64,000 bases of DNA from Hyphobacterium sp. SN044 (lineage in GTDB: Bacteria > Pseudomonadota > Alphaproteobacteria > Caulobacterales > Maricaulaceae): the NCBI RefSeq assembly GCF_021864465.1, contig NZ_JAKKUV010000002.1, forward strand, positions 62,001-126,000, given 5' to 3'. Every line of letters begins with the position of its first letter. Position 1 is the first letter of the stretch. Below the pieces are notes generated by a model. The model was not told the origin of the DNA. It ran no database searches and saw only the letters and a list, made by a program, of their open reading frames with translations. Position numbers and translations under genes: made by a program. Shown piece by piece: positions 34,340-44,145 of this stretch.

Positions 34340-35933
34340 GATTCGCGAATTCGATTACATCATCGTCGGTGCCGGTTCTGCGGGCTGCGTCGTCGCAGAA
34401 GGGTTGTCGCGCGATCGGGATGTGAACGTCTGCGTCCTGGAAGCGGGCAAACTCGACAAGGCGCCGGCGATCCGGACAGCCATGATGCTGGCACAGGTCG
34501 TCTCGGGCGGGCCCTATAACTGGTCGTACGAAACCGAACCGCAGAAAAATCTGAACGATCGCCGCCTGTTCTGGCCGCGCGGCAAGACGCTCGGCGGGTC
34601 CTCGTCGATCAACGCCATGCATTACATGCGCGGCGCGGCGGAGAATTTCGACGAATGGGGCGCGATGGGCGCGGAGGGCTGGGACTGGTCCGATGCGCTC
34701 GTCCGGTTCAAGGCGATGCAATGCCAGCAGCGCGGCGCGGACGCCTTTCATGGCGTCGACGGGCCGTTGCATGTCCAGGACATCCCGGTCCTCAATCCGC
34801 TGACCGAGGCCTTCTTCGAAGCCGGCGGCCAGCTGCAGTATCCGCGCAATCCGGACTTCAACGGCGAGAAACAGTTCGGCTTCGGTCCCTATCAGGTGAC
34901 GATGAACGGGCCGCGCCGCTGGAGTGCGGCGGACGCCTTCCTGCGGCCAGCGCTGGAGCGCGGCAATATCACGGTGATCACCGAAGCGCTGGCGCACCGG
35001 GTTATCCTCGAGAATGGCAGGGCGACCGGTGTTGCGCTCGACATCAGGGGAGACGCAACGACGCTGACCGCGCGCAAGGAGGTGATCCTTGCCGGGGGAG
35101 CGATCAATTCACCGCAATTGCTGCAACTGTCCGGGATCGGTGATCCGGACTGGTTGAAGGCCGCCGGAGTGACGCCGGAGGTCGAATTGCCGGGTGTTGG
35201 CCGGAACCTGCAGGACCATCTCGATATCGCCGCCCTGATGCGCACAAAGAGCGCGACCTCGCTCGGCTGGTCGTGGGCGACGGTGGCGAAGAATTTCGGC
35301 GATTTGTTCCGCTGGATGCTGCGCGGCGACGGCCCGCTGACCAACAATCCGGTTCAGGGCGGGGCCTTCCTCTCGTCATCGCTCGCGGGCGATCTGCCGG
35401 ATCTTCAGCTGGTCTTCATTCCCTCGCTGTCCAAGAACCACGGCAAGGAACAGGTGTGGGGCCATGGCGCGACGCTGCATGTCTGCCACCTCTATCCGGA
35501 GAGCCGCGGCGAGATCCGGATCAAAAGCGCCGATCCGCGCGAATATCCCGCGATCGACCCGAACTATCTCGACAAGGAAGGCGATCTCGTTGCGCTGATC
35601 GACGGCCTGGAAATCGTGCGGCGGATCCTGGCCGCGCCGGCTTTCGACTTCGATCGCGCCGAGGAATGGCTGCCCGGTCCCGACGCGAAGACCCGCGCCG
35701 ATCTGGAAGCGGATATCCGGGCGCGGGCCGAGACGCTGTATCACCCGACCTCGACCTGTACGATGGGCAAGGGCGAGCTGGCGGTGGTCGATCCGCAATG
35801 CCGGGTTTACGGTGTCAAGGGACTGCGCGTGGTGGACGCTTCCGTCATGCCGCGCCTTGTCGGCGGCAACACGAATGCCCCGACCATGATGATTGCCGAC
35901 AAGGCGGCGGACATGATCCGCACCTCGACCTGA
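34332..35933 (+). CDS. GMC-family FAD oxidoreductase (choline/alcohol dehydrogenase type)
   Basis: 533 residues. The N-terminal ADP-binding fold is DYIIVGAGSAGCVVAEGLS, then WPRGKTLGGSSSINAMHYMRG (GMC signature 1) and VILAGGAINSPQLLQLSGIG (signature 2). The C-terminal active-site His and region is LYHPTSTCTMGKGELAVVDP, with NTNAPTMMIADKAADMI. It oxidises a primary alcohol to an aldehyde. The next gene is an aldehyde dehydrogenase, 11 nt away, so the pair should take an alcohol to the acid. Translation is coupled to the serine hydrolase. Confidence 0.93.
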   Translation: MSEIREFDYIIVGAGSAGCVVAEGLSRDRDVNVCVLEAGKLDKAPAIRTAMMLAQVVSGGPYNWSYETEPQKNLNDRRLFWPRGKTLGGSSSINAMHYMRGAAENFDEWGAMGAEGWDWSDALVRFKAMQCQQRGADAFHGVDGPLHVQDIPVLNPLTEAFFEAGGQLQYPRNPDFNGEKQFGFGPYQVTMNGPRRWSAADAFLRPALERGNITVITEALAHRVILENGRATGVALDIRGDATTLTARKEVILAGGAINSPQLLQLSGIGDPDWLKAAGVTPEVELPGVGRNLQDHLDIAALMRTKSATSLGWSWATVAKNFGDLFRWMLRGDGPLTNNPVQGGAFLSSSLAGDLPDLQLVFIPSLSKNHGKEQVWGHGATLHVCHLYPESRGEIRIKSADPREYPAIDPNYLDKEGDLVALIDGLEIVRRILAAPAFDFDRAEEWLPGPDAKTRADLEADIRARAETLYHPTSTCTMGKGELAVVDPQCRVYGVKGLRVVDASVMPRLVGGNTNAPTMMIADKAADMIRTST

Positions 35934-35944
35934 AGGAGACCGCC

Positions 35945-37360
35945 ATGAGCGAGACCGATGCCAGACAGATCGAACGCCTGAAGACGCTTCTGGCCCGGCA
36001 GAAGGAAGCCTTCGCCGATCAGCGCCATCGTCCGATCGAACAGCGCAAGGCCGACATCCAGAAGGTCGCCGATCTCACCAAACACCATGCCGAGGACATC
36101 ATGGCGGCGATTTCCGCCGACTATGGGGTGCGGTCGTGTGCCGAGACGCAGATCGCCGAGATCGGCTTCGTGATCAGCGCGGCCAAGCATGCGAAGTCGC
36201 ATGTCGGGAAATGGGCGAAGGCCAAGTCGGCTTCGGTTCCCATGACGCTGGCGCCCGGCAAGGCCTATGTGCGCCGCGAGCCGAAAGGCGTGGTCGGGAT
36301 CGTGTCGCCGTGGAATTACCCCTGGCAGCTGGCGATTGCGCCGCTGATTGCGGCGCTCGCGGCCGGTTGCCGCGCGATCATCAAGCCGTCGGAGCTGACG
36401 CCGAAGACCGCGGACCTGATGGGCCGCCTCCTGGCGGAAGCCTTTGATGAATCCCAGGTCGCGGTCGTGACCGGCGGGCCGAAGGTCGGTGAGGCGTTCA
36501 CGCAGCAGAAGTTCGACCATCTCTTCTATACCGGCTCGACCCATGTCGGCCGTCTCGTTGCGCTGGCCGCCGCGGACAATCTCGTCCCCGTCACGCTCGA
36601 ACTTGGCGGCAAGTCGCCGGCCATCCTGACCGAGGATTACGACCCGGCCGATGCGGCGTCGCCGCTGGCCTGGGGCAAGTATTTCAATGCGGGCCAGACC
36701 TGTATCGCGCCGGACTATGTGCTCGCGCCCCGCTCGAAGGTGGAGGCCACGGCCGAGGCCGTGCTGGGTCAGGTGGAGAGTTTCTTCCCGGATTATGCGG
36801 CCGACAAGGACTATACCGCCGTCGTGTCCGACCGGCACCATGCGCGCCTGACCGCGATGATCGAGGAGGCACGGGCCGCAGGCGCGCGGATCCTGCAGCC
36901 GAAGGGCAGCGAAAGCGGCAATGCCCGCAAGCTGGCGCCGACGATCGTGATCGATCCGCCGGTCGACAGCCAACTGATGAAGGAAGAGATTTTCGGCCCG
37001 ATCCTGCCGATCCTGCCCTATGACACGCTCAATGACGCGATCGCCTTCGTGAACGAACGCGACCACCCGCTCGCGCTCTACGTCTATTCGCGCGACAAGA
37101 CGCTGGCGCGCAGCGTGCTCGACCGGACAATTTCGGGCGGCGCGAGCGTCAACGCCTCCATGCTGCACATGTCGGTTGAAGGCATGCCGTTCGGCGGCGT
37201 CGGTGCGTCGGGGCAGGGCGCCTATCACGGCGAGCATGGCTTCCTGACCTTTACGCATGAACGCGCCGTGTTCGAAGCGCCGAAATGGCATCCCTCGCGC
37301 CTGATCGCGCCGCCCTACGGCAAGACGTTCGACTTCATCTCGAAGCTGCAATCGAAATAG
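35945..37360 (+). CDS. Coniferyl-aldehyde-dehydrogenase-type NAD(P) aldehyde dehydrogenase
   Basis: 471 residues. GIVSPWNYPWQLAIAPLIAALAAG is the coenzyme region, VTLELGGKSPAIL holds the general base Glu, and NAGQTCIAPDYVL the catalytic Cys253. MSVEGMPFGGVGASGQGAYHG closes the fold. The C-terminal GHxxF-type ending and PWNYPW place it in the CALDH/fatty-aldehyde group, which often sits beside GMC oxidoreductases in long-chain or aryl alcohol pathways. ATG 35945 follows GGAGACCGCC. The next gene starts 3 nt on. Confidence 0.9.
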   Translation: MSETDARQIERLKTLLARQKEAFADQRHRPIEQRKADIQKVADLTKHHAEDIMAAISADYGVRSCAETQIAEIGFVISAAKHAKSHVGKWAKAKSASVPMTLAPGKAYVRREPKGVVGIVSPWNYPWQLAIAPLIAALAAGCRAIIKPSELTPKTADLMGRLLAEAFDESQVAVVTGGPKVGEAFTQQKFDHLFYTGSTHVGRLVALAAADNLVPVTLELGGKSPAILTEDYDPADAASPLAWGKYFNAGQTCIAPDYVLAPRSKVEATAEAVLGQVESFFPDYAADKDYTAVVSDRHHARLTAMIEEARAAGARILQPKGSESGNARKLAPTIVIDPPVDSQLMKEEIFGPILPILPYDTLNDAIAFVNERDHPLALYVYSRDKTLARSVLDRTISGGASVNASMLHMSVEGMPFGGVGASGQGAYHGEHGFLTFTHERAVFEAPKWHPSRLIAPPYGKTFDFISKLQSK

Positions 37361-37363
37361 GCC

Positions 37364-38116
37364 ATGCCCGGACAATTGAACGGAAAGCGGATCCTCGTGA
37401 CCGGCGGGTCGCGCGGGGCCGGGAAATCGATCGCGCGCGCCTGCGCGGCCGATGGCGGCGATGTGGTGATCCACTACAACGCACAGCGCGATGCGGCGGA
37501 TGCGCTGGCCCAGGAACTGGGCGAACGGGCGCTTGGCGTGATCGGCAAGGATCTCGGTGAGGCGGGTGCCGGGGCTGCGCTGTGGGCGGAGGCCGAAGCG
37601 CAATTCGGTCCACTCGACGCGCTGGTCAACAATGCGGGCATCTACCGCGCCACGCCGCTCAATGATGACGCTCAGTGGGAGGCCGGCTGGAGCGAACAGC
37701 TGGCCGTCAATCTTTGCGCGCCCTGCGATCTGATGCGGGCGGCGGTGAATGCGTTCCGTGCACGCGGCGGGGGTTCGATCGTCAACATCGCCTCGCGCGC
37801 AGCCTATCGCGGAGACGGGCCGGACCATTGCGGCTATGCCGCGGTGAAGGCGGGTCTGGTGGCGGCCGCGAAAACACTGGCGCGGGCCTATTCCGGGGAT
37901 GGTGTTCTGATATACACGCTGACCCCGGGATGGATCGAAACCGACATGGCGCCGAGCCGGGTTGAGGCGCGCCGCGCGGCGGTCGCTGAAATCCCGCTTG
38001 GCGCAGTCGCTCAGCCGGACGAGATCGGTGCGGTGACGGCCTTCCTCCTGTCCGGTCTGTGCCCGTCTGCGACCGGCACGGTGATGGACATCAACGGCGC
38101 GTCCTACGTGCGTTAG
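37364..38116 (+). CDS. Short-chain dehydrogenase/reductase
   Basis: A 250-residue classical SDR. It has VTGGSRGAGKSIARACA (Rossmann GxxxGxG), NNAG, a serine in IVNIASRAAYRG, and the catalytic YAAVK (in HCGYAAVKAG). A C-terminal TPGWIETDMAP and TGTVMDINGASYV complete the fold. The substrate is unknown. It is the last gene of the serine hydrolase-GMC-ALDH-SDR operon. Its stop lies 81 nt before the acylase start, a gap that holds an operator palindrome. Confidence 0.9.
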   Translation: MPGQLNGKRILVTGGSRGAGKSIARACAADGGDVVIHYNAQRDAADALAQELGERALGVIGKDLGEAGAGAALWAEAEAQFGPLDALVNNAGIYRATPLNDDAQWEAGWSEQLAVNLCAPCDLMRAAVNAFRARGGGSIVNIASRAAYRGDGPDHCGYAAVKAGLVAAAKTLARAYSGDGVLIYTLTPGWIETDMAPSRVEARRAAVAEIPLGAVAQPDEIGAVTAFLLSGLCPSATGTVMDINGASYVR

Positions 38117-38168
38117 GCACGTTGCAGCCCGACACTGGCGCCGCGCGGCGGTCCTGATAGTCTCGCGC

Positions 38169-38183
38169 GTGAACAGCGTTCAC
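38169..38183. promoter_or_regulatory. Operator palindrome, copy 2 (acylase-phosphatase operon)
   Basis: Perfect GTGAAC-AGC-GTTCAC ending 1 nt before the purine-rich ribosome-binding site and 14 nt before the acylase ATG. A bound protein would block transcription or initiation, so a repressor is likely. Confidence 0.7.
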
Positions 38184-38197
38184 GGTGGGGGGATCGC

Positions 38198-40522
38198 ATG
38201 CGTATTCTGGTTCGGATTGTCCTGTTCCTCGGGGGGCTGGTCGCGGCCCTGATGCTGATCGGGGCCGGCTTCTGGCTCTGGGCTTTCTGGGGCACCAAAC
38301 CCGATACCAGCGGTCAGGTCCGCGTCGCAGGTCTGACCGGCGAGGTGACGATCGTGCGCGACGAGCACGGCGTGCCCCACATTTTCGGCGAGACGGAAGC
38401 CGATGTTTTCTTCGGGCTCGGCTATGCCCATGCCCAGGACCGCTTCTTCCAGATGGACATGATGCGGCGCTATGTGCAGGGGCGACTGTCCGAAGCACTC
38501 GGAGAACGAACCGTACGCGTCGATGCGCGCAACCGGATTCGCGGCTATCCGAATGTCGCCGCGGCCGCCGTGGCCAATATGGATGCCGAAACGCTCGCCG
38601 CGGCCGAGGCCTATACCGCTGGCGTGAATGCGCGCCTGGCGCGCGGCACGCCGTCCCCGGAATACCGGATCCTGATGTTCAGCCCGGCGACCTGGATGTT
38701 CCGCCCGGAGGAGTGGCGGCTGGTCGATACCGCATCTGTCGTTGTCTACATGGCCGACTCGCTGGCCGCCGGCGAGGACAGCGAGATGTCCCGCCGCCGT
38801 CTCGAAGACATATTGATGCCCGACCAGCTGGCGGAATTCCTGCCGGAATATCCGGACTGGGCGCCGACCATGCTGCAGGCCGAGGACTATGCCGACCGCG
38901 CCGCATTACCGGCGGACAACGGGCTGCCGGCGAACGAGGTGCAGCCGGACGTCGATGAAGGCTCGAACGCCTGGGTGCTGTCGGGCGACCACACAGCGAG
39001 CGGGGAACCGCTGCTGGCGAATGACCCGCACCTGTCGCTGTCCGCACCGGGTATCTGGTATTTCGCGCGCCTCGCCTTGCCGGACGGCAATGTGGTCGGC
39101 GCGACGGTTGCTGGTGCGCCCCTCGTCGTGCTGGGCCGGAATGACGTGTCGGCCTGGGGCTTCACGAATACAATGTTCGACGTGATCGACCTTCAGGAGT
39201 TCGAGCGCGGCGAACTGGAAATCGTCGAGCGCACCGAGACGATTGCGGTGCGTGGCGGCGAGCCCGTCGAACTGAGGATCCGCCAGAGCCCGATCGGCCC
39301 GGTTCTCGATCCGGAATATTTCGCGATCGACGCCTATGGCGATGTCGATGTGGTGCTGCAATCGACCGCGCTCGACATGTCGAATGACGTGGCCGGTGTG
39401 GCCTATCGCATCATGAAAAACCGGAACTGGGAGGAATTCGTCGAAGCGGGGCGCGGCTATACCGCGCCGATGCAGAACATGCATTACGCCCATATCGACG
39501 GCACGATCGGCTACACGACGGCGGGCCTGGTGCCGCTGCGTGACGCGGATGGCCGCTGGACGGGCTATATTCCCTATGACGAGCTGCCGCGCGTCCGGAA
39601 CCCGGAATCGGGCCGGGTCGCGAGCGGAAACAACCGGATCACGCCGGACAATTACGCCTATCCGACACCGGGCGAGTACGCGATCTTCCGCGCGGTCCGG
39701 ATCGAGGAGCAACTGGACCTGACGGCACGGCACGATGCGGAGAGCTATCACACGCTGCAGATGGACGTGCTGTCCGCACAGGCGGCCCGCCTGATCCCTG
39801 TGATCGCCGCGTCCGAACCGCAGACCACTGAAGGACAACGCGCCCGCGACCTGCTGGCGGACTGGGATGGATCGATGCCGGTCTATTCCAACGAGGCGCT
39901 GATCTATGCGCTGTGGTACCGCGCCTTTGCCCGTGCGCTTTACGGCGACGAGCTGGGCGAAGATTTCCCGCGCTTCATCGGCCGCCGCGAAGGCCTGGTC
40001 GACAATGTTCTTGTCGGCGGCGAGACGCGCTGGTGCGACGACGTCACCTCGCCGGTGGCGGAAAGCTGCGCCGTGACGGTCGGTGCCGCACTCGATGCCG
40101 CCATGGAAACCGGGATCGCACAGTTCGGACCGGACATCGACAACTGGTCGTGGGGAAGCGCCCACGCCGCCGTGTTCGATCATCCCGTGTTCACGGGCAT
40201 GCCGGTGCTGGATGGCATGTTCACCGTGCGCCAGCCTGTCGGCGGCGACGGGTCGACGGTGAATGTCGCGGTCTACCCGATGCGCGGCGACAGTTTCGAC
40301 GTGTTCCACGGCCCGTCCCTGCGGGCGATCTACGACATGTCCGATCTCGACGCGTCGCGTTTCATGCACGCGCCGGGGCAGTCCGGTCATCCCTGGTCGG
40401 GGCATTACCGCGATCTGGCGCCGATGTGGGCGGCGGGTGAGAGCTTCGAGATGCGCACGGACTGGACACCGGACACAGCGCCCGCTGGTTCGGACACGCT
40501 GGTGCTGCGGCCCCGGGACTAG
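38198..40522 (+). CDS. Penicillin acylase family N-terminal-nucleophile amidase
   Basis: 774 residues. An N-terminal membrane helix or signal (LVRIVLFLGGLVAALMLIG) is followed by an alpha chain with TIVRDEHGVPHIFGETEADVFFGLGYAHAQDRFFQMDMMRR. The autocleavage point is GSNAWVLSG with nucleophile Ser256, and VGATVAGAPLVVLGRNDVSAWGFTN belongs to the beta chain. This matches periplasmic Ntn hydrolases that cleave penicillin side chains, N-acyl-homoserine lactones and other amides. The substrate is unknown. ATG 38198 has GGGGGG just upstream. The gene is controlled by the palindrome at 38169 and followed by a PhoD-like gene. Confidence 0.9.
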   Translation: MRILVRIVLFLGGLVAALMLIGAGFWLWAFWGTKPDTSGQVRVAGLTGEVTIVRDEHGVPHIFGETEADVFFGLGYAHAQDRFFQMDMMRRYVQGRLSEALGERTVRVDARNRIRGYPNVAAAAVANMDAETLAAAEAYTAGVNARLARGTPSPEYRILMFSPATWMFRPEEWRLVDTASVVVYMADSLAAGEDSEMSRRRLEDILMPDQLAEFLPEYPDWAPTMLQAEDYADRAALPADNGLPANEVQPDVDEGSNAWVLSGDHTASGEPLLANDPHLSLSAPGIWYFARLALPDGNVVGATVAGAPLVVLGRNDVSAWGFTNTMFDVIDLQEFERGELEIVERTETIAVRGGEPVELRIRQSPIGPVLDPEYFAIDAYGDVDVVLQSTALDMSNDVAGVAYRIMKNRNWEEFVEAGRGYTAPMQNMHYAHIDGTIGYTTAGLVPLRDADGRWTGYIPYDELPRVRNPESGRVASGNNRITPDNYAYPTPGEYAIFRAVRIEEQLDLTARHDAESYHTLQMDVLSAQAARLIPVIAASEPQTTEGQRARDLLADWDGSMPVYSNEALIYALWYRAFARALYGDELGEDFPRFIGRREGLVDNVLVGGETRWCDDVTSPVAESCAVTVGAALDAAMETGIAQFGPDIDNWSWGSAHAAVFDHPVFTGMPVLDGMFTVRQPVGGDGSTVNVAVYPMRGDSFDVFHGPSLRAIYDMSDLDASRFMHAPGQSGHPWSGHYRDLAPMWAAGESFEMRTDWTPDTAPAGSDTLVLRPRD

Positions 40523-40583
40523 GCGTCGCACAAGTGTCGCGGGAGGGTGGCAAAACCCGTTCGCGACGAAGGGGAGAATGACG

Positions 40584-42266
40584 ATGCGGCTACCGATCAA
40601 CCGGCGACACCTTCTGCTCGGTTCGACCGGGCTCGCGCTGACGGCGGCGGCGTGCGGCACGCCGAACCGGCCATTGCCGCCGGCTCCTACGGGTCCGTTC
40701 CGGCATGGCGTGGCCTCGGGTGAGCCGGATCAGTCGAGCGTGGTCCTGTGGACGGCAGTCTCAGAGGATGGCGGCGGAGAATTGACCTGGCAGGTCGCGG
40801 CCGACGCGGATTTCACAGACATCGTCTGGGAGGCGACCGAGCAGCGGCAGTACATCCGCATGAATCCGGTCTCGACCTACAAGGCGGTGGCGACCGGACT
40901 CGACCCCGACCGCTGGTATTTCTACCGCGCCCTGCACAATGGCGAGCCGTCCCCCGTCGGGCGCACACGGACGCTGCCGGTGCAGCCGCGTGACCGGTTC
41001 AACATCGCCTTCTGTTCCTGTTCGAACTATCCGGCGGGCTATTTCAACGCCTATCGCGAGATGGCCAACACCGACGATCTCGACCTTGTGCTGCATCTGG
41101 GCGATTACATCTACGAATACGGGCAGGGCGGCTATGCCACCGAGGACGCCGAGGATCTGGGCCGCGTCCCGAGCCCGCTGCATGAATGCGTCAGCTATAC
41201 CGACTACGCAGCGCGGCACGCCCAGTACAAGTCCGACCCGGACCTGCAGGCGGCGCATGCCGCCGCGCCCTGGTTCATCACCTGGGACGACCACGAGGTC
41301 GCGAACGACACCTGGTCGGACGGGGCGGAAAATCACGATGACGGCGAGGGTGAATGGGCCACCCGCCGCAGCGAGGCTCTGCGTGCCTTCCATGACTGGA
41401 ACCCCACGCGCGAACCGGACGACCTGATCGGCGGATTGAAGACGGTCGAGATCGCCGGGCTGGCCACGATCGCCCTGACGGAAAGCCGGCATACGGCGCG
41501 GACCGAACAACTCACCTTCGACAGCTTCCCGATCGCCTATGATGCGGAGGATACGCCGGAGAACCGCGCTCTGGTCGCTGAATGGCTGCGCGATGTTGTC
41601 GGCGATCCGTCACGCGAGATGCTCGGCATGGCGCAGATCGAGGCGATCGCCTCAGCCTTCCGGACGTCACGCGAGAACGGGACGCCCTGGCAGGTGCTGG
41701 GCGGGCAGGTGTTGCTTGGCAAGCTGAACATGCCGAACTATGTCCAGGCGCTGCCAGGCTGGCTGAAATGGATCGTGCGCAACCGCGAGCCGCTGGCGTG
41801 GGAATATGTGTTGCGCTCCCGTTTCGACAGCCCGTTCAGCTTCGACAGCTGGGACGGCTATCCGGCCGAACGCGAGCGGCTCTATGCCGCCGTTCTCGAA
41901 GCGACGGACGGCATGATCGCGCTGGCGGGCGATACGCACAATTTCTGGACCTGCGCGCTGGCAACGGAGGCGGGCCGGCCGGTCGGGTACGAGTTCGGCA
42001 CGACGTCGATTTCAAGCCCGTCGGAATTCGAAGGAATCCCCGCTCCCGGCGTGCATTTTGGCCGCATCACCGAAGCCGCCAATGCGGAAATCCTGCACCA
42101 TGAACCCTATCGCCGCGGCTTCATCCGGCTGTCGCTCACGCCGGGATCGGTCGAGGCGGATTATGTCGAAGTCTCGACGGTCAAGCGCACGGGCTATGAT
42201 GCCGGAATCGACAGCCGCTGGCGCGTCACGCGCGGCGAGGGCGGGTTGGAGCTGGAGGCGCTCTGA
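40584..42266 (+). CDS. Alkaline phosphatase D family phosphodiesterase
   Basis: 560 residues with a twin-arginine signal (INRRHLLLGSTGLALTAAAC). FRHGVASGEPDQSSVVLWT starts the PhoD N-terminal domain, and the catalytic domain has LHLGDYIYEYGQG, WFITWDDHEVANDTWSDGAENH and IALAGDTHNFWTCALA, giving the metal-binding Asp, His and Asn residues of the purple-acid-like fold. It is exported folded with its metals. ATG 40578 is in frame, but 40584 has better spacing from GGGGAG. It lies 61 nt after the acylase on the same strand. Confidence 0.9.
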   Translation: MRLPINRRHLLLGSTGLALTAAACGTPNRPLPPAPTGPFRHGVASGEPDQSSVVLWTAVSEDGGGELTWQVAADADFTDIVWEATEQRQYIRMNPVSTYKAVATGLDPDRWYFYRALHNGEPSPVGRTRTLPVQPRDRFNIAFCSCSNYPAGYFNAYREMANTDDLDLVLHLGDYIYEYGQGGYATEDAEDLGRVPSPLHECVSYTDYAARHAQYKSDPDLQAAHAAAPWFITWDDHEVANDTWSDGAENHDDGEGEWATRRSEALRAFHDWNPTREPDDLIGGLKTVEIAGLATIALTESRHTARTEQLTFDSFPIAYDAEDTPENRALVAEWLRDVVGDPSREMLGMAQIEAIASAFRTSRENGTPWQVLGGQVLLGKLNMPNYVQALPGWLKWIVRNREPLAWEYVLRSRFDSPFSFDSWDGYPAERERLYAAVLEATDGMIALAGDTHNFWTCALATEAGRPVGYEFGTTSISSPSEFEGIPAPGVHFGRITEAANAEILHHEPYRRGFIRLSLTPGSVEADYVEVSTVKRTGYDAGIDSRWRVTRGEGGLELEAL

Positions 42267-42321
42267 TTTCTCCTCGCCCTTCGAGGGCCGCTGCCGCGGC
42301 CACCTCAGGATGAGGAGAAAT
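42266..42321. repeat. REP-like intergenic palindrome 1
   Basis: Begins ATTTCTCCTC and ends GAGGAGAAAT, with CTTCGAGGG-CCGCTGCCGCGG-CCACCTCAGGATGAGG inside. This resembles the CCTCA-GGATGAGG / CTTCGAGG family of short dispersed repeats common in alphaproteobacteria. It starts on the last base of the PhoD stop codon, in a convergent junction. Confidence 0.6.
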
Positions 42322-42324
42322 CTA

Positions 42325-42384
42325 CCATCATGCTGAGATGCGAGACCGGACTTGTTCCGGGCGAGCCTCGAGGCACGAGGGTGA
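42325..42384. repeat. REP-like intergenic palindrome 2
   Basis: CCATCATGCTGAGATGCGAGACC facing GCCTCGAGGCACGAGGGTG, again with CTGAG and CTCGAGG landmarks. It lies directly between the first repeat and the stop of the amidohydrolase gene; together they may act as a bidirectional terminator. Confidence 0.5.
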
Positions 42385-44145
42385 TCACCGCCCCGCGCGC
42401 ACCAGGCGGCCCGGGCGTTCATCCGTCACGACATCGTCGAGAACAACCGGCACGCCCGAGACCAGGGTCGCGCGATAGCCCGTCGCCTTCTGCAGCAGGC
42501 GCTGACCGCCGGCGGGAAGGTCCTTGACCATGTAGGGCGGCAGCACGTTCAGCCGCTCATGGTCGATGATATTGAGATCGGCTTTCTGGCCCACCTTTAT
42601 GCGGCCGCGATCCTTCAGCCCGAGATAATCCGTGATATCCGAAGTCAGCATCTGAACCGCGCGCGGCAGCGGGACGCGCGGCCCGCGCGTGCGGTCGCGG
42701 GTCCAGTAGCTCATCAGATAGGTCGGGGTGGACGCGTCGCAGATCGTGCCGACATGGGCCCCGCCATCGCCCAGCCCCTGCAGTGCCTGCGGGTGGGTCA
42801 TCATGGTGTGGACGTTGCCGTAATCGCCTTCGGTGTAGTTGTAGATCGGGAAGTAGATCAGTTCCTGACCGTCGCGCTCCAGAACGGTGTCGTAGAGCTT
42901 CTCCATCAACGGAATACCCTCCCGCTCGGCCTGGGCGGCGAGGGATTGTTCCGGCGGCTGCTCGTAATCGGGATTGTCGCCGAGCCGGAACAGCTTGGTC
43001 GCGACGAAGTCGATATGCTCCATCAGCAGATCGGCGAGCGGCGGAATGGACGAACCCGGTCCGGACAGCTTGTCGGTCTTCTCCGACAGGATCTGCGCCT
43101 TGAATTCCGGCGTCTTCATGATCGCGACCCGCTCGTCGAACGGCAGGTGGGCGATCTTCTTGTAACTCGGATAGCCCATGAAGAAGTGGAAGGTGCATTG
43201 CAGGCCGAGAAAGACGCCGATGCCCCGCGGGGCGACCTGCACCCGCATGTCGACGCCCTGGCGCTTCATTTCCTCGGCCTTGCCGAGGATCTGTTTCCAC
43301 TGGTCGGGTGCGAAGTCGCGCTGCATCAGCGACATCGAGAAGGGCCGCCCGCCGGCGGCCTTCACATAGGCTTCCAGGACTTTCCATTCGGCCTCGAAGC
43401 GGTCGCCTTCACGTTCGAGATCGAAATCGCTGACCGCCTGAACGACGCCGTAATCGAGCCCCTGAAAGGCCGAAGCGATACCAGCGAGTTCGCGCGCGGT
43501 GGCTTCGGATGACGGCGTGAAATCACCATCGGCAGTCTTGTGGACGTCGCTGCGGCCGGTCGAGAAACCAATCGCCCCGGCCTCTATCGCGGCGCGGACG
43601 AGGTCGCGCATGGTCGCGATGTCCGCGTCGGTCGCGTCTTCGTCGGCGATGGCCCGGTCACCCATGACGTAGACCCGCAGCGGGTCGTGGCCGATATGGA
43701 CGGCGATGTCGATCGTGCGGTTCTGGGCCTCCAGTGCGTCCATATAGTCCGGGAAGCTGTCCCAGTTCCACTTCAGACCTTCGGCCAATGCCGTGCCGGG
43801 AATGTCCTCGACGCCTTCCATCAGCTTGATCAGGCGTTCGTGGTCGGTCTTGTGCACGGGTGCGAAGCCGACCCCGCAATTGCCCATCACCGTCGTCGTG
43901 ACGCCGTGGCAGACCGAGGGTTCAAGCCGGTCGTCCCAGGTCGCCTGACCGTCAAAATGGCTGTGCAGGTCGATGAAGCCGGGTGTGACGATGCAGCCTG
44001 CTGCATCGATCGTCCGCCTTGCCTCGCCGAGACCGGAACCGATCTCGGCAATCTTTCCGTCGATTATGCCGATCTCCGCCGAATAGGGTTCGCCGCCCTC
44101 GCCATCATGGATCAGGCCGCCGGTGATTTTCAGGTCGAATGTCAT
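42385..44145 (-). CDS. N-acyl-D-amino-acid deacylase-like amidohydrolase
   Basis: 586 residues, amidohydrolase superfamily, D-aminoacylase branch. Metal site residues are in [16 protein letters not shown] (HxH), CGVGFAPV near a catalytic Cys, and [22 protein letters not shown] typical C-terminus follows ([23 protein letters not shown]). The frame remains open far upstream, but ATG 44145 overlaps the symporter stop by 4 nt and starts the standard [18 protein letters not shown]-terminus. It hydrolyses an amide or cyclic amide; the nearby Ntn acylase suggests acylated amino compounds as substrates. It has no signal peptide. Confidence 0.88.
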   Translation of the reverse strand: MTFDLKITGGLIHDGEGGEPYSAEIGIIDGKIAEIGSGLGEARRTIDAAGCIVTPGFIDLHSHFDGQATWDDRLEPSVCHGVTTTVMGNCGVGFAPVHKTDHERLIKLMEGVEDIPGTALAEGLKWNWDSFPDYMDALEAQNRTIDIAVHIGHDPLRVYVMGDRAIADEDATDADIATMRDLVRAAIEAGAIGFSTGRSDVHKTADGDFTPSSEATARELAGIASAFQGLDYGVVQAVSDFDLEREGDRFEAEWKVLEAYVKAAGGRPFSMSLMQRDFAPDQWKQILGKAEEMKRQGVDMRVQVAPRGIGVFLGLQCTFHFFMGYPSYKKIAHLPFDERVAIMKTPEFKAQILSEKTDKLSGPGSSIPPLADLLMEHIDFVATKLFRLGDNPDYEQPPEQSLAAQAEREGIPLMEKLYDTVLERDGQELIYFPIYNYTEGDYGNVHTMMTHPQALQGLGDGGAHVGTICDASTPTYLMSYWTRDRTRGPRVPLPRAVQMLTSDITDYLGLKDRGRIKVGQKADLNIIDHERLNVLPPYMVKDLPAGGQRLLQKATGYRATLVSGVPVVLDDVVTDERPGRLVRAGR

